DNA of 56,001 nt from Halomonadaceae bacterium T82-2 (lineage in GTDB: Bacteria > Pseudomonadota > Gammaproteobacteria > Pseudomonadales > Halomonadaceae), in contig LSBP01000030.1 of assembly GCA_001577635.1 (NCBI GenBank), positions 1 through 56,001 of the forward strand. Direction: 5' to 3'. Positions 20,959-31,294 of this stretch are shown here, one piece after another. Each line of letters starts with the position of its first letter. Position 1 is the stretch's first letter. Made by a program: the position numbers and the translations under genes. The notes beneath the pieces are model-generated. The model did no database searches, was not told where the DNA came from, and saw only the letters and a list, made by a program, of their open reading frames with translations.

Positions 20959-21762
20959 ATGAACCGTATCGACCAACGTTTTGCGGCCCTCAAGGAGCAG
21001 GGCCGTACCGCATTGATTCCCTACATCACCGCCGGCGATCCGGCGCCTGCGCACACCGCCGGGCTGATGCACGCCCTGGTCGAGTCCGGGGCCGACATCA
21101 TCGAGCTGGGCGTGCCGTTCTCGGACCCGATGGCCGACGGCCCGGTGATCCAGAAGGCCTGCGAGCGGGCGCTGCGTCACCATACGCGCCTGACCGATGT
21201 CTTCGAGATGGTGCGCGAGTTCCGGCGTGGCGACGCCGAGACGCCGGTGGTGCTGATGGGCTATCTCAATCCTGTCGAGCGTTTCGGTTATGAACGCTTT
21301 GCCGAGCAGGCCGCCGCCGCCGGAGTCGACGGGGTGCTGGCGGTGGACATGCCGCCCGAGGAGGCCGACGAGCTGGCGCCGCTGTTCAAGGCGCACGGCC
21401 TTCAGGCGATCTTCCTGGTCGCCCCTACCACCTCGCGTGCGCGTGCCGCTACAATATGCGACCACGGTGAAGGGTACCTGTACTACGTGTCCCTGAAAGG
21501 GGTCACCGGATCCGCCTCGCTGGATGTCGATGCCGTCAGCGAACAGCTCGACGGCCTGCGCGAGCTGACCGAACTGCCGCTGTGCGTGGGCTTCGGCATC
21601 CGTGACGGTGCCTCGGCCGCCGCGGTGGGCCGCATTGCCGACGGCGTGATCGTCGGCAGCGCACTGGTGTCGCGTATCGCCGAGCATGCCGAGCAGCCCG
21701 AGCAGATCCCCGATGCGCTGAAGCGCGTGCTTGGCGAGATGCGCCAGGCGCTGGACGCGTGA
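20959..21762 (+). CDS. trpA: Tryptophan synthase alpha chain
   Basis: A 267-residue TIM barrel that splits indole-3-glycerol phosphate. The two catalytic acids fall at Glu49 ([11 protein letters not shown]) and Asp60, the same numbers as in E. coli. The phosphate site is GFGIRDG near 213-219. GAGGGTTAGC precedes the ATG. It ends the trpFBA run; accD begins 83 bp downstream. Confidence 0.97.
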   Translation: MNRIDQRFAALKEQGRTALIPYITAGDPAPAHTAGLMHALVESGADIIELGVPFSDPMADGPVIQKACERALRHHTRLTDVFEMVREFRRGDAETPVVLMGYLNPVERFGYERFAEQAAAAGVDGVLAVDMPPEEADELAPLFKAHGLQAIFLVAPTTSRARAATICDHGEGYLYYVSLKGVTGSASLDVDAVSEQLDGLRELTELPLCVGFGIRDGASAAAVGRIADGVIVGSALVSRIAEHAEQPEQIPDALKRVLGEMRQALDA

Positions 21763-21845
21763 ACGCAGACCCTTCGTAACCAACTCGTCGGGCCCGGTAC
21801 GCCTGTCCGGGCCCTTGACCGCAGCAGAACGGATAACCTCTGACC

Positions 21846-22853
21846 ATGAGCTGGCTAGACAAGATCGTGCCGTCCATGGGACGCATTCAGCGCAAGGACC
21901 GGCGTACCAGCGTGCCGGACGGCCTGTGGCGCAAGTGTCCCAAGTGCGACGGGGTGCTCTATCTCCCCGAGCTGGAGAAACACCAGAACGTCTGCCCCAA
22001 GTGCGACCATCACCTGCGCCTCACGGCCCGCAAGCGTCTCGACTGGTTTCTCGATGACGAGGGACGTGAAGAGATCGCCGCCGACCTGCAGCCGGTCGAT
22101 CGTCTCAAGTTTCGCGATTCCAAGAAGTACAAGGATCGCCTGGCCGCGGCACAGAAGGCCACCGACGAGAACGACGCGCTGATCGCCATGCGCGGCCGGC
22201 TCGGCGGCCTGCCGGTGATCGCGGTGGCCTTCGAGTTCACCTTCATGGGCGGCTCGATGGGCGCCGTGGTCGGCGAGAAGTTCGTGCGTGCGGCGACCGC
22301 GGCCCTGGAGGAGGGGGTTCCGCTGGTCTGCTTCGCCGCCTCCGGCGGCGCGCGCATGCAGGAGGCCCTGTTCTCGCTGATGCAGATGGCCAAGACCTCG
22401 GCGGCGCTCGAAAAGCTCAAGCAGGCAGGGGTGCCCTACATTTCGGTACTCACCGATCCGGTGTTCGGCGGCGTATCGGCGTCACTGGCGATGCTCGGCG
22501 ATCTCAACGTGGCCGAACCCAATGCCCTGATCGGCTTTGCCGGGCCGCGGGTCATCGAGCAGACCGTGCGCGAGCAGCTGCCGGAAGGCTTCCAGCGCAG
22601 CGAGTTCCTGCTCGAGCACGGCACCGTCGACATGATCGTGCACCGTCACGACATGCGCGAGCGGCTCGGCGGCGTGCTGCGCAAGCTGACCGGCTGGCCG
22701 GTGGAAGGGGTGCCCGAGTCGGCGGCGGAGGTCGAAGCCGAAGAGCCCGTCGACGCCGAGCCGGCCACGGCGACGGAAGAGGACGAGATGGCGCCGGTGG
22801 CCGAGACCCCGGAAACCGCCAGCGACGACACGCCGCGGGACGACCAGCGCTGA
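21846..22853 (+). CDS. accD: Acetyl-CoA carboxylase carboxyltransferase beta subunit
   Basis: A 335-residue beta subunit of the carboxyltransferase that makes malonyl-CoA. The N-terminal zinc ribbon is formed by Cys31, Cys34, Cys50 and Cys53. The crotonase-like core (about 85-285) contains [12 protein letters not shown] and SGGARMQEA. Compared with the E. coli protein it has a long C-terminal extension (about 290-335) rich in Glu and Asp, in keeping with a halophile proteome. The last base of its stop codon is followed directly by the folC start. Confidence 0.97.
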   Translation: MSWLDKIVPSMGRIQRKDRRTSVPDGLWRKCPKCDGVLYLPELEKHQNVCPKCDHHLRLTARKRLDWFLDDEGREEIAADLQPVDRLKFRDSKKYKDRLAAAQKATDENDALIAMRGRLGGLPVIAVAFEFTFMGGSMGAVVGEKFVRAATAALEEGVPLVCFAASGGARMQEALFSLMQMAKTSAALEKLKQAGVPYISVLTDPVFGGVSASLAMLGDLNVAEPNALIGFAGPRVIEQTVREQLPEGFQRSEFLLEHGTVDMIVHRHDMRERLGGVLRKLTGWPVEGVPESAAEVEAEEPVDAEPATATEEDEMAPVAETPETASDDTPRDDQR

Positions 22854-24143
22854 ATGGACGCATCCGCTCGACTCAATGACTGGCTGAGCCGCCTCGAGCG
22901 CCAGCACCCGGTGAGCATCGATCTGGGACTCGAGCGCGTGGCGGTGGTGGCAGAACGCCTGGGGCTGACCGAGCGGCCGATCGCCGGCCGGGTCATCACC
23001 GTCGCCGGTACCAACGGTAAGGGCTCCACGGTGGCGATGGTCGAGGCGCTGGCGCGAGCTCACGGCCTGTCGACCGCGACCTATACCTCGCCGCACCTGC
23101 TGCGCTACAACGAGCGGCTGCGTTTCGACGGTAGCGAAGCCGAGGATGCCGTGCTCGTCGAGGGCTTCGAGCGCGTCGAGGCGGCCCGTCTGGCGCCGTC
23201 GGCGGTGAGCCTGACCTATTTCGAGGCGGGCACGCTGGCAGCGCTGTGGGCGATTGCCGAGCGCCATCCCGACGTGGCGGTTCTCGAGGTCGGGCTGGGT
23301 GGGCGGCTCGATGCCACCAACATCATCGACCCCGATGTCGCCGTCATCACCACCGTGGCCCTCGACCATGCCGATTTCCTGGGCAGCGATGTCGAGCTCA
23401 TCGGCCGCGAGAAGGCCGGTATCCTGCGCCCGGCGCGCCCGGCGGTGCTGGGCCGCGACCTGACCGACAGTGTCTTCCGGGTCGCCGATGAGCTGGGCTG
23501 CCCGACCTGGCGGCTGGGTGATGCGATCCGTCGCGGTGACACGGCGTCGGGCTGGCACTGGGAAGGACAGGGCCATCGGGGCGAAGAACTGTCTCTGGCG
23601 GCGCTGCCCGATCCGGGCCTGCCGCTCGACAATGCCGCTCTGGCCCTGCAGGCGGTCGCGCTGGCCGCTGTTGCGCTCGACGCCGATGCCTGCCGGCGCG
23701 GTCTGGAAAGCGTGTCATTGCCGGGGCGGATGCAGTGGCTGGGCCGCTGGTGTCTGGACGTGGCCCACAACCCCCATGCCGCCACGTATCTGGCGGCGCG
23801 CCTGGCCGCGCAGCCCCGCCCGCCGCGGCGCCTCGCCCTGCTGGGCATGCTGGCGGACAAGGATGCGCCGGGCGTGATCGAGGCGCTATCCTCGCAGGTG
23901 GATGCCTGGGTGGCCGTCGGCCTCGACGGGCCGCGTGGCCGCAATGGCAAGGAGCTGCGCACGCTGCTCGAGGCCTACGGGCAGACGGTGGTGCACGTGG
24001 CGGAGACGCCGCGGGAGGGCGCCGACTGGCTGTCGTCCCGGCTGGCTGCCGAGGAGCAGGCGCTGGTCTGCGGTTCCTTCCTGACTGTCGCCGATGTCCT
24101 GGCGTGGCACGAAGACCGGGGGCAGGGACGCTGCCCGTCATGA
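22854..24143 (+). CDS. folC: Bifunctional folylpolyglutamate/dihydrofolate synthase
   Basis: A 429-residue Mur-ligase-like enzyme that joins Glu to dihydropteroate and extends folate polyglutamate tails. The P-loop GTNGKGST (52-59) and the folate loop YTSPHLLRYNERLR are clear, followed by GLGGRLDATN. It starts immediately after accD, so it is read from the same transcript by coupled translation; the accD-folC order is conserved in gammaproteobacteria. The next genes are dedD and cvpA. Confidence 0.96.
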   Translation: MDASARLNDWLSRLERQHPVSIDLGLERVAVVAERLGLTERPIAGRVITVAGTNGKGSTVAMVEALARAHGLSTATYTSPHLLRYNERLRFDGSEAEDAVLVEGFERVEAARLAPSAVSLTYFEAGTLAALWAIAERHPDVAVLEVGLGGRLDATNIIDPDVAVITTVALDHADFLGSDVELIGREKAGILRPARPAVLGRDLTDSVFRVADELGCPTWRLGDAIRRGDTASGWHWEGQGHRGEELSLAALPDPGLPLDNAALALQAVALAAVALDADACRRGLESVSLPGRMQWLGRWCLDVAHNPHAATYLAARLAAQPRPPRRLALLGMLADKDAPGVIEALSSQVDAWVAVGLDGPRGRNGKELRTLLEAYGQTVVHVAETPREGADWLSSRLAAEEQALVCGSFLTVADVLAWHEDRGQGRCPS

Positions 24144-24178
24144 GGTGAGGCCCGCAACCGGGCCGCGAGGAGGGAGGC

Positions 24179-24835
24179 ATGAAGTACGGAATGCGCGAGC
24201 GTGTCAGCGGGGCCGTCATCCTGCTGGCACTGGGGGTCATCTTCATTCCGATGCTCTTCGATGAGCCACCGGCACGCGACCCGCGTCCGGAACCGGCCCT
24301 GTCCATCGAGCAGCCCGTCGAGGTCGAGCAGGCCCCGGTGGCCGAGCCGGCGCCGCCGTCGAGCCTGGGTCAGATCCAATCTCCGCAGGCCGGTGGCGAG
24401 CCGGCGCCAGCGCCGTCCACGGCCGCCGACAATGACAAGGCATCGCCGGCAAGCACCGGGGGTGAATCTGATGCCGGCGCCGGTAGCGGCGACAAGCCCG
24501 ACCCGATCGCCGAACTGGCGCGCAATGCCCAGGTTCACCAGCAACCGGCAGCCGGCGAGCCGGCTGCCGAACCCGAGAAGCGCGAGCCGGCGCCACGAGC
24601 CGGCGAGTGGGCGGTCCAGGTGGGCAGCTTCGGCGAGCCGGGCAACGCCGAGCGGCTCGAGAAGAAGCTCGATGCCCAGGGCTTCAACGCCTATCGCCGT
24701 CCGCGCGACAACAATCTGACTTCCGTGTATGTCGGCCCCTTCGCCACATCCGAGGCGGGTGAAAAGGCGCGCACCGAGCTCAAGGAGAAGGTCAATCTCC
24801 AGGGCCTGCTGATCCGCATCCAGGAGGATGAATGA
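24179..24835 (+). CDS. dedD: SPOR domain protein (DedD-like)
   Basis: A 218-residue division-associated membrane protein. A short cytoplasmic start (MKYGMRERVSG) leads to one span (AVILLALGVIFIPMLF), a long Pro/Ala/Glu-rich periplasmic linker (about 30-140) and a C-terminal SPOR domain (about 142-216: WAVQVGSFGEPGNAERLEKK, TSVYVGPFAT). SPOR domains bind denuded septal peptidoglycan. Its place between folC and cvpA is that of dedD in E. coli. GAGGAGGGAG precedes the ATG, and the stop overlaps the cvpA start by four bases. Confidence 0.92.
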   Translation: MKYGMRERVSGAVILLALGVIFIPMLFDEPPARDPRPEPALSIEQPVEVEQAPVAEPAPPSSLGQIQSPQAGGEPAPAPSTAADNDKASPASTGGESDAGAGSGDKPDPIAELARNAQVHQQPAAGEPAAEPEKREPAPRAGEWAVQVGSFGEPGNAERLEKKLDAQGFNAYRRPRDNNLTSVYVGPFATSEAGEKARTELKEKVNLQGLLIRIQEDE

Positions 24836-25443
24836 CCCTGACCTGGTTGGACTGGGTCTTTCTGGCGGTCCTCGGTGCCTCGATGCTGGCCGGCTTTTTG
24901 CGCGGGCTGGTGCGCGAGGCACTGGGGCTGGGGGCATGGGTCGCGGCGCTGCTGGCTTCCCGCTGGCTGGCGCCGCCGGTCGCCGAGCAGCTGGGCGGCT
25001 GGATCGATTCTCCGGATATCCGCCTGATCGTGGCCTTCGTGGTCGTGATCTTCGGCGTGGTCCTGGCCTGTGGCGTGGTCATCCGCGGCGTACAGGCGGC
25101 CGTCGAGTGGGTGGGCATGGGCTTTTTCAACCGTATCGCCGGGGCCGGTTTCGGCCTGCTGCGTGGCGGGGCGATCCTGGTGCTGGCGACGGTGCTGATC
25201 AGCCTGACGCCCCTGATGCAGCTGCAGGCCTGGCAGCAGGCGCGGTTGCGGCCCACCTTCGAGTCGTTGCGTGACCAGGCCATGGCGCGATTCAGCGACT
25301 GGCAGCAGCGCCACCCCCAAAAGCTGGATGAATGGCGGACGTTTTCCCTGCCGGAGGGGCTGTCCGGCGGCGCGACCCGCGCCGAATCACTGTTATCGAC
25401 CGGTGCCGGCGACGGCACCTCAAGTCCATCGCAAGCGAGGTAA
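24832..25443 (+). CDS. cvpA: CvpA family inner-membrane protein
   Basis: A 203-residue protein with about four membrane spans starting LTWLDWVFLAVLGASMLAGFLRGLVREAL, the conserved CvpA N-terminus, and a polar C-terminal tail from about 150. CvpA is needed for colicin V export in E. coli and for envelope stress resistance elsewhere; its molecular action is unclear. It overlaps dedD (ATGA) and is six bases from purF, the classic cvpA-purF pair. Confidence 0.93.
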   Translation: MTLTWLDWVFLAVLGASMLAGFLRGLVREALGLGAWVAALLASRWLAPPVAEQLGGWIDSPDIRLIVAFVVVIFGVVLACGVVIRGVQAAVEWVGMGFFNRIAGAGFGLLRGGAILVLATVLISLTPLMQLQAWQQARLRPTFESLRDQAMARFSDWQQRHPQKLDEWRTFSLPEGLSGGATRAESLLSTGAGDGTSSPSQAR

Positions 25444-25449
25444 GGCGGA

Positions 25450-26967
25450 ATGTGCGGTATTGTGGGCCTCATGGCCACTCAGCCGGTCAATCAGGCGCTC
25501 TATGATGCGTTGACGGTGCTCCAGCACCGGGGGCAGGACGCCGCCGGAATGATGACCTGGCACGAGGGACGCTTTCTGCTGCGCAAGAGCAATGGACTGG
25601 TGCGCGACGTCTTTCACACGCGTCACATGACGCGTCTCAAGGGCCACCTGGGCATCGGTCACGTGCGTTACCCCACGGCCGGCTCCGCCAGCGAGGCGGA
25701 GTCCCAGCCGTTCTACGTCAACTCTCCCTACGGGCTGGCGCTGGCGCACAATGGCAATCTCACCAACGCCGATCAGCTCAAGCAGGAGCTCTACTCCACC
25801 GACCTGCGCCACATCAACACCAGCTCGGACTCCGAGGTGCTGCTCAACGTCTTTGCTCACGAACTGGGCAAGCAGGGCCATCATCTCAACCCCGAGGACG
25901 TGTTCGATGCCGTGCGTCGTGTCCATCGGCGCTGCCGTGGCGGCTATGCGGCGGTGGCCATGATCAATGGCTTCGGCATGGTGGCGTTCCGTGATCCGCA
26001 CGGCATCCGTCCGGTGGTATTCGGTACCCGCGAGACGGTGACCGGCCAGGACGTGATGATCGCTTCCGAGTCGGTGGCGCTCGACGTCGGCGGCTTCGAG
26101 CTGACGCGTGACCTGGCGCCGGGCGAGGCGATCTTCGTCGATATGGACGGGGTGGTGCATACCCAGCAGTGCGCCGACCGGCCCTCGCTGGTGCCGTGCA
26201 TCTTCGAGCACGTCTATCTGGCGCGTCCGGACTCGATCCTCGACGGTGCCTACGTCTACGGCACGCGCATGCAGATGGGGCGCAAGCTCGGCGACCGGAT
26301 CCTTCGCGAGTGGCCGGAGCACGACATCGACGTGGTGATCCCGATCCCCGATACCTCTCGGACCTCGGCGCTGGAGCTCGCCCAGCACCTGGGCGTGACT
26401 TATCGCGAAGGCTTCATGAAGAACCGCTACATCGGGCGGACCTTCATCATGCCGGGCCAGACCCAGCGCAAGAAGTCGGTGCGCCAGAAGCTCAATGCCA
26501 TCGATATCGAGTTCGCCGGCAAGAACGTGCTGCTGGTCGACGACTCGATCGTGCGCGGCACAACCTGCAAGCAGATCATCCAGATGGCCCGCGAGGCCGG
26601 TGCCAACAAGGTGTACTTCGCCTCGGCCGCGCCGCCGGTGCGCTACCCCAACGTCTACGGCATCGACATGCCGGCGGCCGGCGAGCTGATCGCCCACGGA
26701 CGCAGCGAGGTGGAGGTCGGCGAGTTGATCGGCGCCGACCGGATCTTCTACCAGGACCTGGAGGATCTCAAGGCCGCCTGCCGCGAAGTCAATCCGGCAC
26801 TCGAGCGCTTCGACTGTTCAGTATTCGACGGGCAGTACGTGACCGGTGACATCGACGATGCCTACCTGGCCGCGCTCGAGGCCTCGCGCAACGATGCGGC
26901 CAAGACGCAGGATGGCAGCGTGCATGCGGTGGTCGACCTGCACAACGATGTCGAGGACTACGGCTGA
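25450..26967 (+). CDS. purF: Amidophosphoribosyltransferase
   Basis: A 505-residue enzyme making phosphoribosylamine from PRPP and glutamine, the first step of purine synthesis. After Met removal, Cys2 (MCGIVGLM) is the N-terminal glutaminase nucleophile. The PRPP motif [13 protein letters not shown] lies near 360-372. The length equals E. coli PurF. AAGGCGG precedes the ATG. It is grouped with cvpA upstream and metZ 15 bp downstream, the order found in Pseudomonas. Confidence 0.97.
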   Translation: MCGIVGLMATQPVNQALYDALTVLQHRGQDAAGMMTWHEGRFLLRKSNGLVRDVFHTRHMTRLKGHLGIGHVRYPTAGSASEAESQPFYVNSPYGLALAHNGNLTNADQLKQELYSTDLRHINTSSDSEVLLNVFAHELGKQGHHLNPEDVFDAVRRVHRRCRGGYAAVAMINGFGMVAFRDPHGIRPVVFGTRETVTGQDVMIASESVALDVGGFELTRDLAPGEAIFVDMDGVVHTQQCADRPSLVPCIFEHVYLARPDSILDGAYVYGTRMQMGRKLGDRILREWPEHDIDVVIPIPDTSRTSALELAQHLGVTYREGFMKNRYIGRTFIMPGQTQRKKSVRQKLNAIDIEFAGKNVLLVDDSIVRGTTCKQIIQMAREAGANKVYFASAAPPVRYPNVYGIDMPAAGELIAHGRSEVEVGELIGADRIFYQDLEDLKAACREVNPALERFDCSVFDGQYVTGDIDDAYLAALEASRNDAAKTQDGSVHAVVDLHNDVEDYG

Positions 26968-26981
26968 GAGGGCCCCACACC

Positions 26982-28178
26982 ATGCAGCAAGACGATTTTC
27001 ACGCCGACGCCCTGTCGCTGGAGACGCTGGCGGTACGTGCCGGTCACGTCCGCACCGCCGAGCAGGAGCATGGTGAGCCGATCTTCACCACCTCCAGCTT
27101 CGTTTATCGCAGCGCCGCCGAGGCGGCGCGCAAGTTCGGCGGCGAGGAGCCGGGCAACATCTACTCGCGCTTCACCAACCCTACGGTGCGGATCTTCGAA
27201 CAGCGTCTGGCGGCGCTCGAAGGTGGCGAGCGCTGCGTGGCCACCAGCTCGGGTATGGCGGCCATCCTTTCCACGGCCCTGGCGCTGCTGGAAGTGGGTG
27301 ACGAGATCGTCGCCTCGCGCTCGCTGTTCGGCTCCACGGTCAGCCTGTTCAGCAAGTATCTGGGCAAGTTCGGCATCACCACGCGCTACGTGGAGCTCGG
27401 CAATCTCGAGGAGTGGGAGGCGGCGATCACCCCGCGGACCAAGCTGCTGTTCGCCGAGACGCCGTCCAACCCGCTTTCCGAGCTGGTCGACATCGCCGCG
27501 CTGGCGGATATCGCCCATCATCACGGGGCCCTGCTGGCGATCGACAACTGCTTTTTGACGCCGGCACTGCAGCGTCCGCTGGCGCTGGGCGCCGATCTGG
27601 TGATCCATTCGGCCACCAAGTACCTGGACGGCCAGGGGCGGGCCATCGGCGGCGCCGTTGTCGGGCGCGACAAGGAGCTCGAGGAGGTGTTCGGCGTGGT
27701 GCGCACCTGCGGCCCCTGCCTGAGTCCCTTCAATGCCTGGATCTTTCTCAAGGGGCTCGAGACGCTCAGCCTGCGCATGCGCGCCCATTGCGACAACGCC
27801 CTGGCGCTGGCCCAGTGGCTCGAGGCGCATCCGGCGGTGGAGCGGGTCCACTACAGCGGCCTCGAGAGCCACCCGCAGTACGCGCTGGCCCGCCAGCAGC
27901 AGTCGGGCTTCGGTGCCGTGCTCGGCGTCGAGATTCATGGCGAGCGCGAAGGCGCCTGGGCGGTGATCGACGCCACTCAGCTGATGTCGATCACCGGCAA
28001 CCTGGGTGACGTGAAGACCACCATCACCCATCCGGCGACCACCACCCACGGGCGACTGTCCGACGAGCAGAAGGCGTCCGCCGGTATCCGCGAGGGGCTG
28101 GTCCGCATCGCCGTGGGGCTCGAGGCCCTCGACGATCTCAAGGCGGACCTGGCGCGCGGCCTCGATCGGCTGGTCTGA
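26982..28178 (+). CDS. metZ: O-succinylhomoserine sulfhydrylase
   Basis: A 398-residue Cys/Met-metabolism PLP enzyme. The PLP lysine is Lys213 in [12 protein letters not shown]; the YSRFTNPTV segment near 63-71 is typical of the MetZ/MetB group. MetZ turns O-succinylhomoserine and sulfide into homocysteine. The call of MetZ over cystathionine gamma-synthase rests on the purF-metZ neighbourhood seen in pseudomonads and on overall sequence style. It is the last gene of the long biosynthetic run. Confidence 0.92.
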   Translation: MQQDDFHADALSLETLAVRAGHVRTAEQEHGEPIFTTSSFVYRSAAEAARKFGGEEPGNIYSRFTNPTVRIFEQRLAALEGGERCVATSSGMAAILSTALALLEVGDEIVASRSLFGSTVSLFSKYLGKFGITTRYVELGNLEEWEAAITPRTKLLFAETPSNPLSELVDIAALADIAHHHGALLAIDNCFLTPALQRPLALGADLVIHSATKYLDGQGRAIGGAVVGRDKELEEVFGVVRTCGPCLSPFNAWIFLKGLETLSLRMRAHCDNALALAQWLEAHPAVERVHYSGLESHPQYALARQQQSGFGAVLGVEIHGEREGAWAVIDATQLMSITGNLGDVKTTITHPATTTHGRLSDEQKASAGIREGLVRIAVGLEALDDLKADLARGLDRLV

Positions 28179-28261
28179 TTACCGGTGCGCGCCTTGAAGT
28201 TGTCCGAAACGTCGCCATCTAGGGTGTGAAGTTGAATCCAACCGGATCTAAGGAGACCTCG

Positions 28262-28945
28262 ATGAAGATCCTGATGGTGCTGACGTCCCATGACCGCATG
28301 GGTGATACCGGCCACAAGACCGGATTCTGGCTCGAGGAATTCGCCGCGCCCTATTATGTGTTCAAGGATGCCGGCGTCGAGATCACGCTGGCGTCACCCG
28401 CTGGCGGCCAACCCCCCGTTGACCCCAACTCCACTCAGGAAGACGCCCTGACCGAGGCGACCCGTCGCTTCGAGGCGGATGAAGACGCGCGCGAGCAGCT
28501 GGCCAACACCCGGTCACTGGACTCGGTCAACGCCGAGGATTTCGATGCGGTCTTCTACCCGGGTGGCCACGGCCCGTTATGGGATCTGACCGACAATCCC
28601 GACTCCCAGCGCCTGATCCAGGCCTTCCTGGCCGCCGAGAAACCGGTGGCCACGGTCTGCCATGCGCCCACCGTGCTGCTGAACGTGCGCGACGAGGCGG
28701 GCAAGCCGATCGTCGAGGGGCGCCGGGTCACCGGTTTCACCAACAGCGAGGAAGCGGCCGTGGGCCTGACCGAGGTGGTGCCGCATCTGCTCGAGGAGGA
28801 GCTGGTCAAGCGTGGTGCCCGCTTCGAGCGTAGCGAGGGCGATTTCACCGCCTTTCAGCTGCGCGACGGCCTGCTGATCACCGGTCAGAACCCGGCCTCC
28901 AGCGCGCCCACCGCCGAGCTGTTGCTGCAGGTGTTGCGCGGCTGA
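28262..28945 (+). CDS. DJ-1/PfpI family protein (type 1 glutamine amidotransferase-like)
   Basis: A 227-residue DJ-1/PfpI-superfamily protein of the Hsp31/glyoxalase III-like group. The nucleophile elbow ATVCHAP gives Cys133 followed by His134; Glu25 or Glu26 in GFWLEEFAAPY is the conserved acid; the YPGGHGPLWDL loop is typical. Such proteins detoxify methylglyoxal or repair glycated proteins. AAGGAGACC precedes the ATG. It has its own 83-bp gap from metZ and a strong terminator downstream. Confidence 0.9.
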   Translation: MKILMVLTSHDRMGDTGHKTGFWLEEFAAPYYVFKDAGVEITLASPAGGQPPVDPNSTQEDALTEATRRFEADEDAREQLANTRSLDSVNAEDFDAVFYPGGHGPLWDLTDNPDSQRLIQAFLAAEKPVATVCHAPTVLLNVRDEAGKPIVEGRRVTGFTNSEEAAVGLTEVVPHLLEEELVKRGARFERSEGDFTAFQLRDGLLITGQNPASSAPTAELLLQVLRG

Positions 28946-28973
28946 CCGGTACCACCAGGCGCTGGCTTAGGAT

Positions 28974-29005
28974 CGGCCCCGGGAGTCAGGCTCCCGGGGC
29001 CGTTT
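28974..29005. terminator. Strong terminator between convergent genes
   Basis: A 12-bp perfect stem (28974-28985 with 28991-29002) with a five-base loop, followed by TTT on the plus strand. It serves the DJ-1-like gene and probably also the convergent FAD oxidoreductase. Confidence 0.75.
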
Positions 29006-29024
29006 CGTGTCGGGAGGTTGGGCC

Positions 29025-30161
29025 TCAGTCGATGGCGTCTTTCGTCCGGTAGGTCGCCATGAAACGATGGTCCAGATAGCGCTTGAGCCATAGTGCCGAG
29101 CGCCCCCGCCACCACAGGGGGCCGCGTAGCGCCAGTCCGCGGCCGTCGCCGAGATTGAGTATCGACAGGTAACGCTGCTGCGGATGAAAGGATTGCAGGG
29201 GCTCGCCGGTCAGCCGGGCCTCCAGGTTGGCCAGCAGCACCGGAGCCTGGCGCACGCCGAACACGCCGAGCTTGGGGTGGGGAGCTGACGTCAGCCAGGC
29301 GCAGTCGCCGACGGCGAAGAGACGCGGGTCGTCCGGTGAATGCAGGGTGGGCGTGATCGCCAGCCCCTGATGGGCATCCTGTGGCAGGTCCAGGGTACCG
29401 ATCAGGTCGGGCGCGACCAGCCCCGTGGCCAGCAGCAGCTGGTCAGCCGCGACCTGGCTGCCGTCGTCCAGATGCAGCGTGCCCGTCTCCCACGCCACGG
29501 CCGAGGCGGCCAGCTCCAGCCGGGCCCCGCGTCGCATCAGACGGCGGGCCACCCAGCGCCCGGCACCGCGTGGAGCGTCCGGCAGCAGGCGCTCCTCGCC
29601 CCCCACCAGAGTGACGCGTGGCGAGCGACCATAGCGTTCGAACAGGGCCAGCAGGTTGGCGGTGAGCTCGACGCCCGTGGGGCCGCCGCCGATGATCGCC
29701 AGCCGGGGCGCGGGGTCGGACGTCGCCAGGGTGCTTTCCAGCTGTTGGCGCAACTGCCAGAGGTGGTGGACCGGCTTGGCCGCCCAGACATCAGGGGCGC
29801 CCGACGGGGCGAGGCGTGACGGCCGGTAGACCTCGCTGCCTAGGTTGAGCGACAGCAGATCGTAGGCGAGCGGTTCGTGCCGGGCGAGGTGCAGTTGGCG
29901 CTGCCGGCGGTCGATGCGCACGACACGATCCTGCACAACGTCGCCGCCGTGGGCGTGCATCAGGGTCGTCGGGTCGAGGCGATCCTCGTCGTCGCGGTAG
30001 TCGCCGCCGAGCATGCCGCTGGCCATGCCCGAGTACCAGAAGGCGCCCGGCGACACGAGGGTAACGTGGGCGCCACGGGCGATGAGCCGGTCGGCGTTCG
30101 CCGCCAGATGCAGGTGGGCGTGACCGGCACCGACCAGCACCACTCGAGTGATCTCGTCCAT
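29025..30161 (-). CDS. FAD-dependent pyridine nucleotide-disulfide oxidoreductase family protein
   Basis: A 378-residue two-dinucleotide-domain flavoprotein. The N-terminal FAD loop is VVLVGAGHAHLHLA (7-20); the second, NAD(P)-binding loop is LAIIGGGPTGVEL near 154-166; the FAVGDCAWL motif near 297 closes the FAD site. The GAGHAHL form occurs in NDH-2-like proteins and in the oxidoreductase domain fused to some SelD proteins. There is no CxxxxC redox disulfide. It could be a type 2 NADH dehydrogenase-like or sulfide:quinone-type enzyme; the substrate is not determined. Confidence 0.82.
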   Translation of the reverse strand: MDEITRVVLVGAGHAHLHLAANADRLIARGAHVTLVSPGAFWYSGMASGMLGGDYRDDEDRLDPTTLMHAHGGDVVQDRVVRIDRRQRQLHLARHEPLAYDLLSLNLGSEVYRPSRLAPSGAPDVWAAKPVHHLWQLRQQLESTLATSDPAPRLAIIGGGPTGVELTANLLALFERYGRSPRVTLVGGEERLLPDAPRGAGRWVARRLMRRGARLELAASAVAWETGTLHLDDGSQVAADQLLLATGLVAPDLIGTLDLPQDAHQGLAITPTLHSPDDPRLFAVGDCAWLTSAPHPKLGVFGVRQAPVLLANLEARLTGEPLQSFHPQQRYLSILNLGDGRGLALRGPLWWRGRSALWLKRYLDHRFMATYRTKDAID

Positions 30162-30353
30162 CGGAATGTCCTCGCGGGAGCCTCGCCATCAACCTACCAT
30201 CCCCCGGCGGCGGGAGGGGATTTTCGTGAATCGAACGCGGAAAACATTGGTTAGAGGCCTAACGGGCTTGAAATGCCGGGTCGTCGGCCGCAGGACATGG
30301 ATCGGGTGGCCGCTTCCGGCGCGCCCCGATCCACGCAACGAAAGGAGTCCCGC

Positions 30354-31166
30354 ATGGCCTCGTCAATCATTCCGCAGCCGGGTATCGGAACCTTCCGACT
30401 CAAGGGACAGGATGTCATCGACTCGGTGACTTCGGCACTGGCGCTGGGCTACCGGCATGTCGACACGGCGCAGATGTACGACAACGAGGAGGCGGTCGGT
30501 GAAGCGATCCGCCGCAGCGGCGTGCCGCGCGACGAGCTGTTCGTGACCACCAAGGTGTGGTGGGATCGTCTGCAGCATGACGCGTTGATCGACAGTCTCG
30601 AGGAAAGTGTCCGCAAGCTGGGCGTCGACCATGTGGACCTGGCGCTGATCCACTGGCCGTCGCCCGGTGACGAGGTCGCCATGTCCGAGTATATCGGTGC
30701 CCTGGCCGAGGCCCGCGAGCGCGGTCTGACCCGGCACATCGGAGTGTCGAACTTCACGATTGCCCACCTCAACGAGGCCCTGTCGGTGCCCGGCGGTGAG
30801 CACATCGTCACCAACCAGATCGAGGTGCACCCCTTCCTGGCTAATCACAAGCTGGCCCGGCACTGCCAGGACAAGGGCCTTCAGGTGACCGGTTACATGC
30901 CGCTGGCGGTGGGCAAGGTCATGGACGATCCGGTGTTGCAGCAGATCGCCGCCAATCACGACGCCACGCCCGCCCAGATCGCGCTGGCCTGGGTGGCCGC
31001 CCGCGATATCGTGGTCATTCCCTCCTCGACACGCCGCGAGCACCAGCAGGCCAACCTGGCTGCGCTGGACATCACCCTCAGCGACGATGAGATGGCACGT
31101 ATCGAGACGCTGGATATCGGCGAACGGATCGCCAACCCCGATTTCGCACCCAAGTGGGATACTTGA
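30354..31166 (+). CDS. dkgB: Aldo/keto reductase (2,5-diketogluconate reductase B-like)
   Basis: A 270-residue NADPH-dependent (beta/alpha)8 reductase. The catalytic tetrad is Asp37, Tyr42, Lys67 and His100 (HVDTAQMYDNE, TTKVWW, LIHWP). GVSNFT near 137 and IPSSTRREH near 222 are the usual family loops. The length and N-terminus (IPQPGIGTFRL) match DkgB, which reduces 2,5-diketogluconate and methylglyoxal. AAAGGAG precedes the ATG. The frame is open upstream to 30273, but the site at 30354 is the one with a ribosome-binding sequence. Confidence 0.88.
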   Translation: MASSIIPQPGIGTFRLKGQDVIDSVTSALALGYRHVDTAQMYDNEEAVGEAIRRSGVPRDELFVTTKVWWDRLQHDALIDSLEESVRKLGVDHVDLALIHWPSPGDEVAMSEYIGALAEARERGLTRHIGVSNFTIAHLNEALSVPGGEHIVTNQIEVHPFLANHKLARHCQDKGLQVTGYMPLAVGKVMDDPVLQQIAANHDATPAQIALAWVAARDIVVIPSSTRREHQQANLAALDITLSDDEMARIETLDIGERIANPDFAPKWDT

Positions 31167-31193
31167 ACGCCTTTGCCGCGTCGGCATGACGAC

Positions 31194-31214
31194 GGGGTCG
31201 GCCGAGCCGGCCCC
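31194..31214 (+). terminator. Hairpin after aldo/keto reductase
   Basis: A 9-bp stem (31194-31202 with 31206-31214, one T-G wobble) and a three-base loop, 27 bp past the stop codon. There is no T tract, so it is a modest terminator candidate. Confidence 0.4.
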
Positions 31215-31294
31215 GCTGCGTGTCGCCTGCCGGTCGTGTTGGGTTGTGTCGATGGACATGACAGAATGCGCGCTTTTCCCGGATAGGAGAGGCC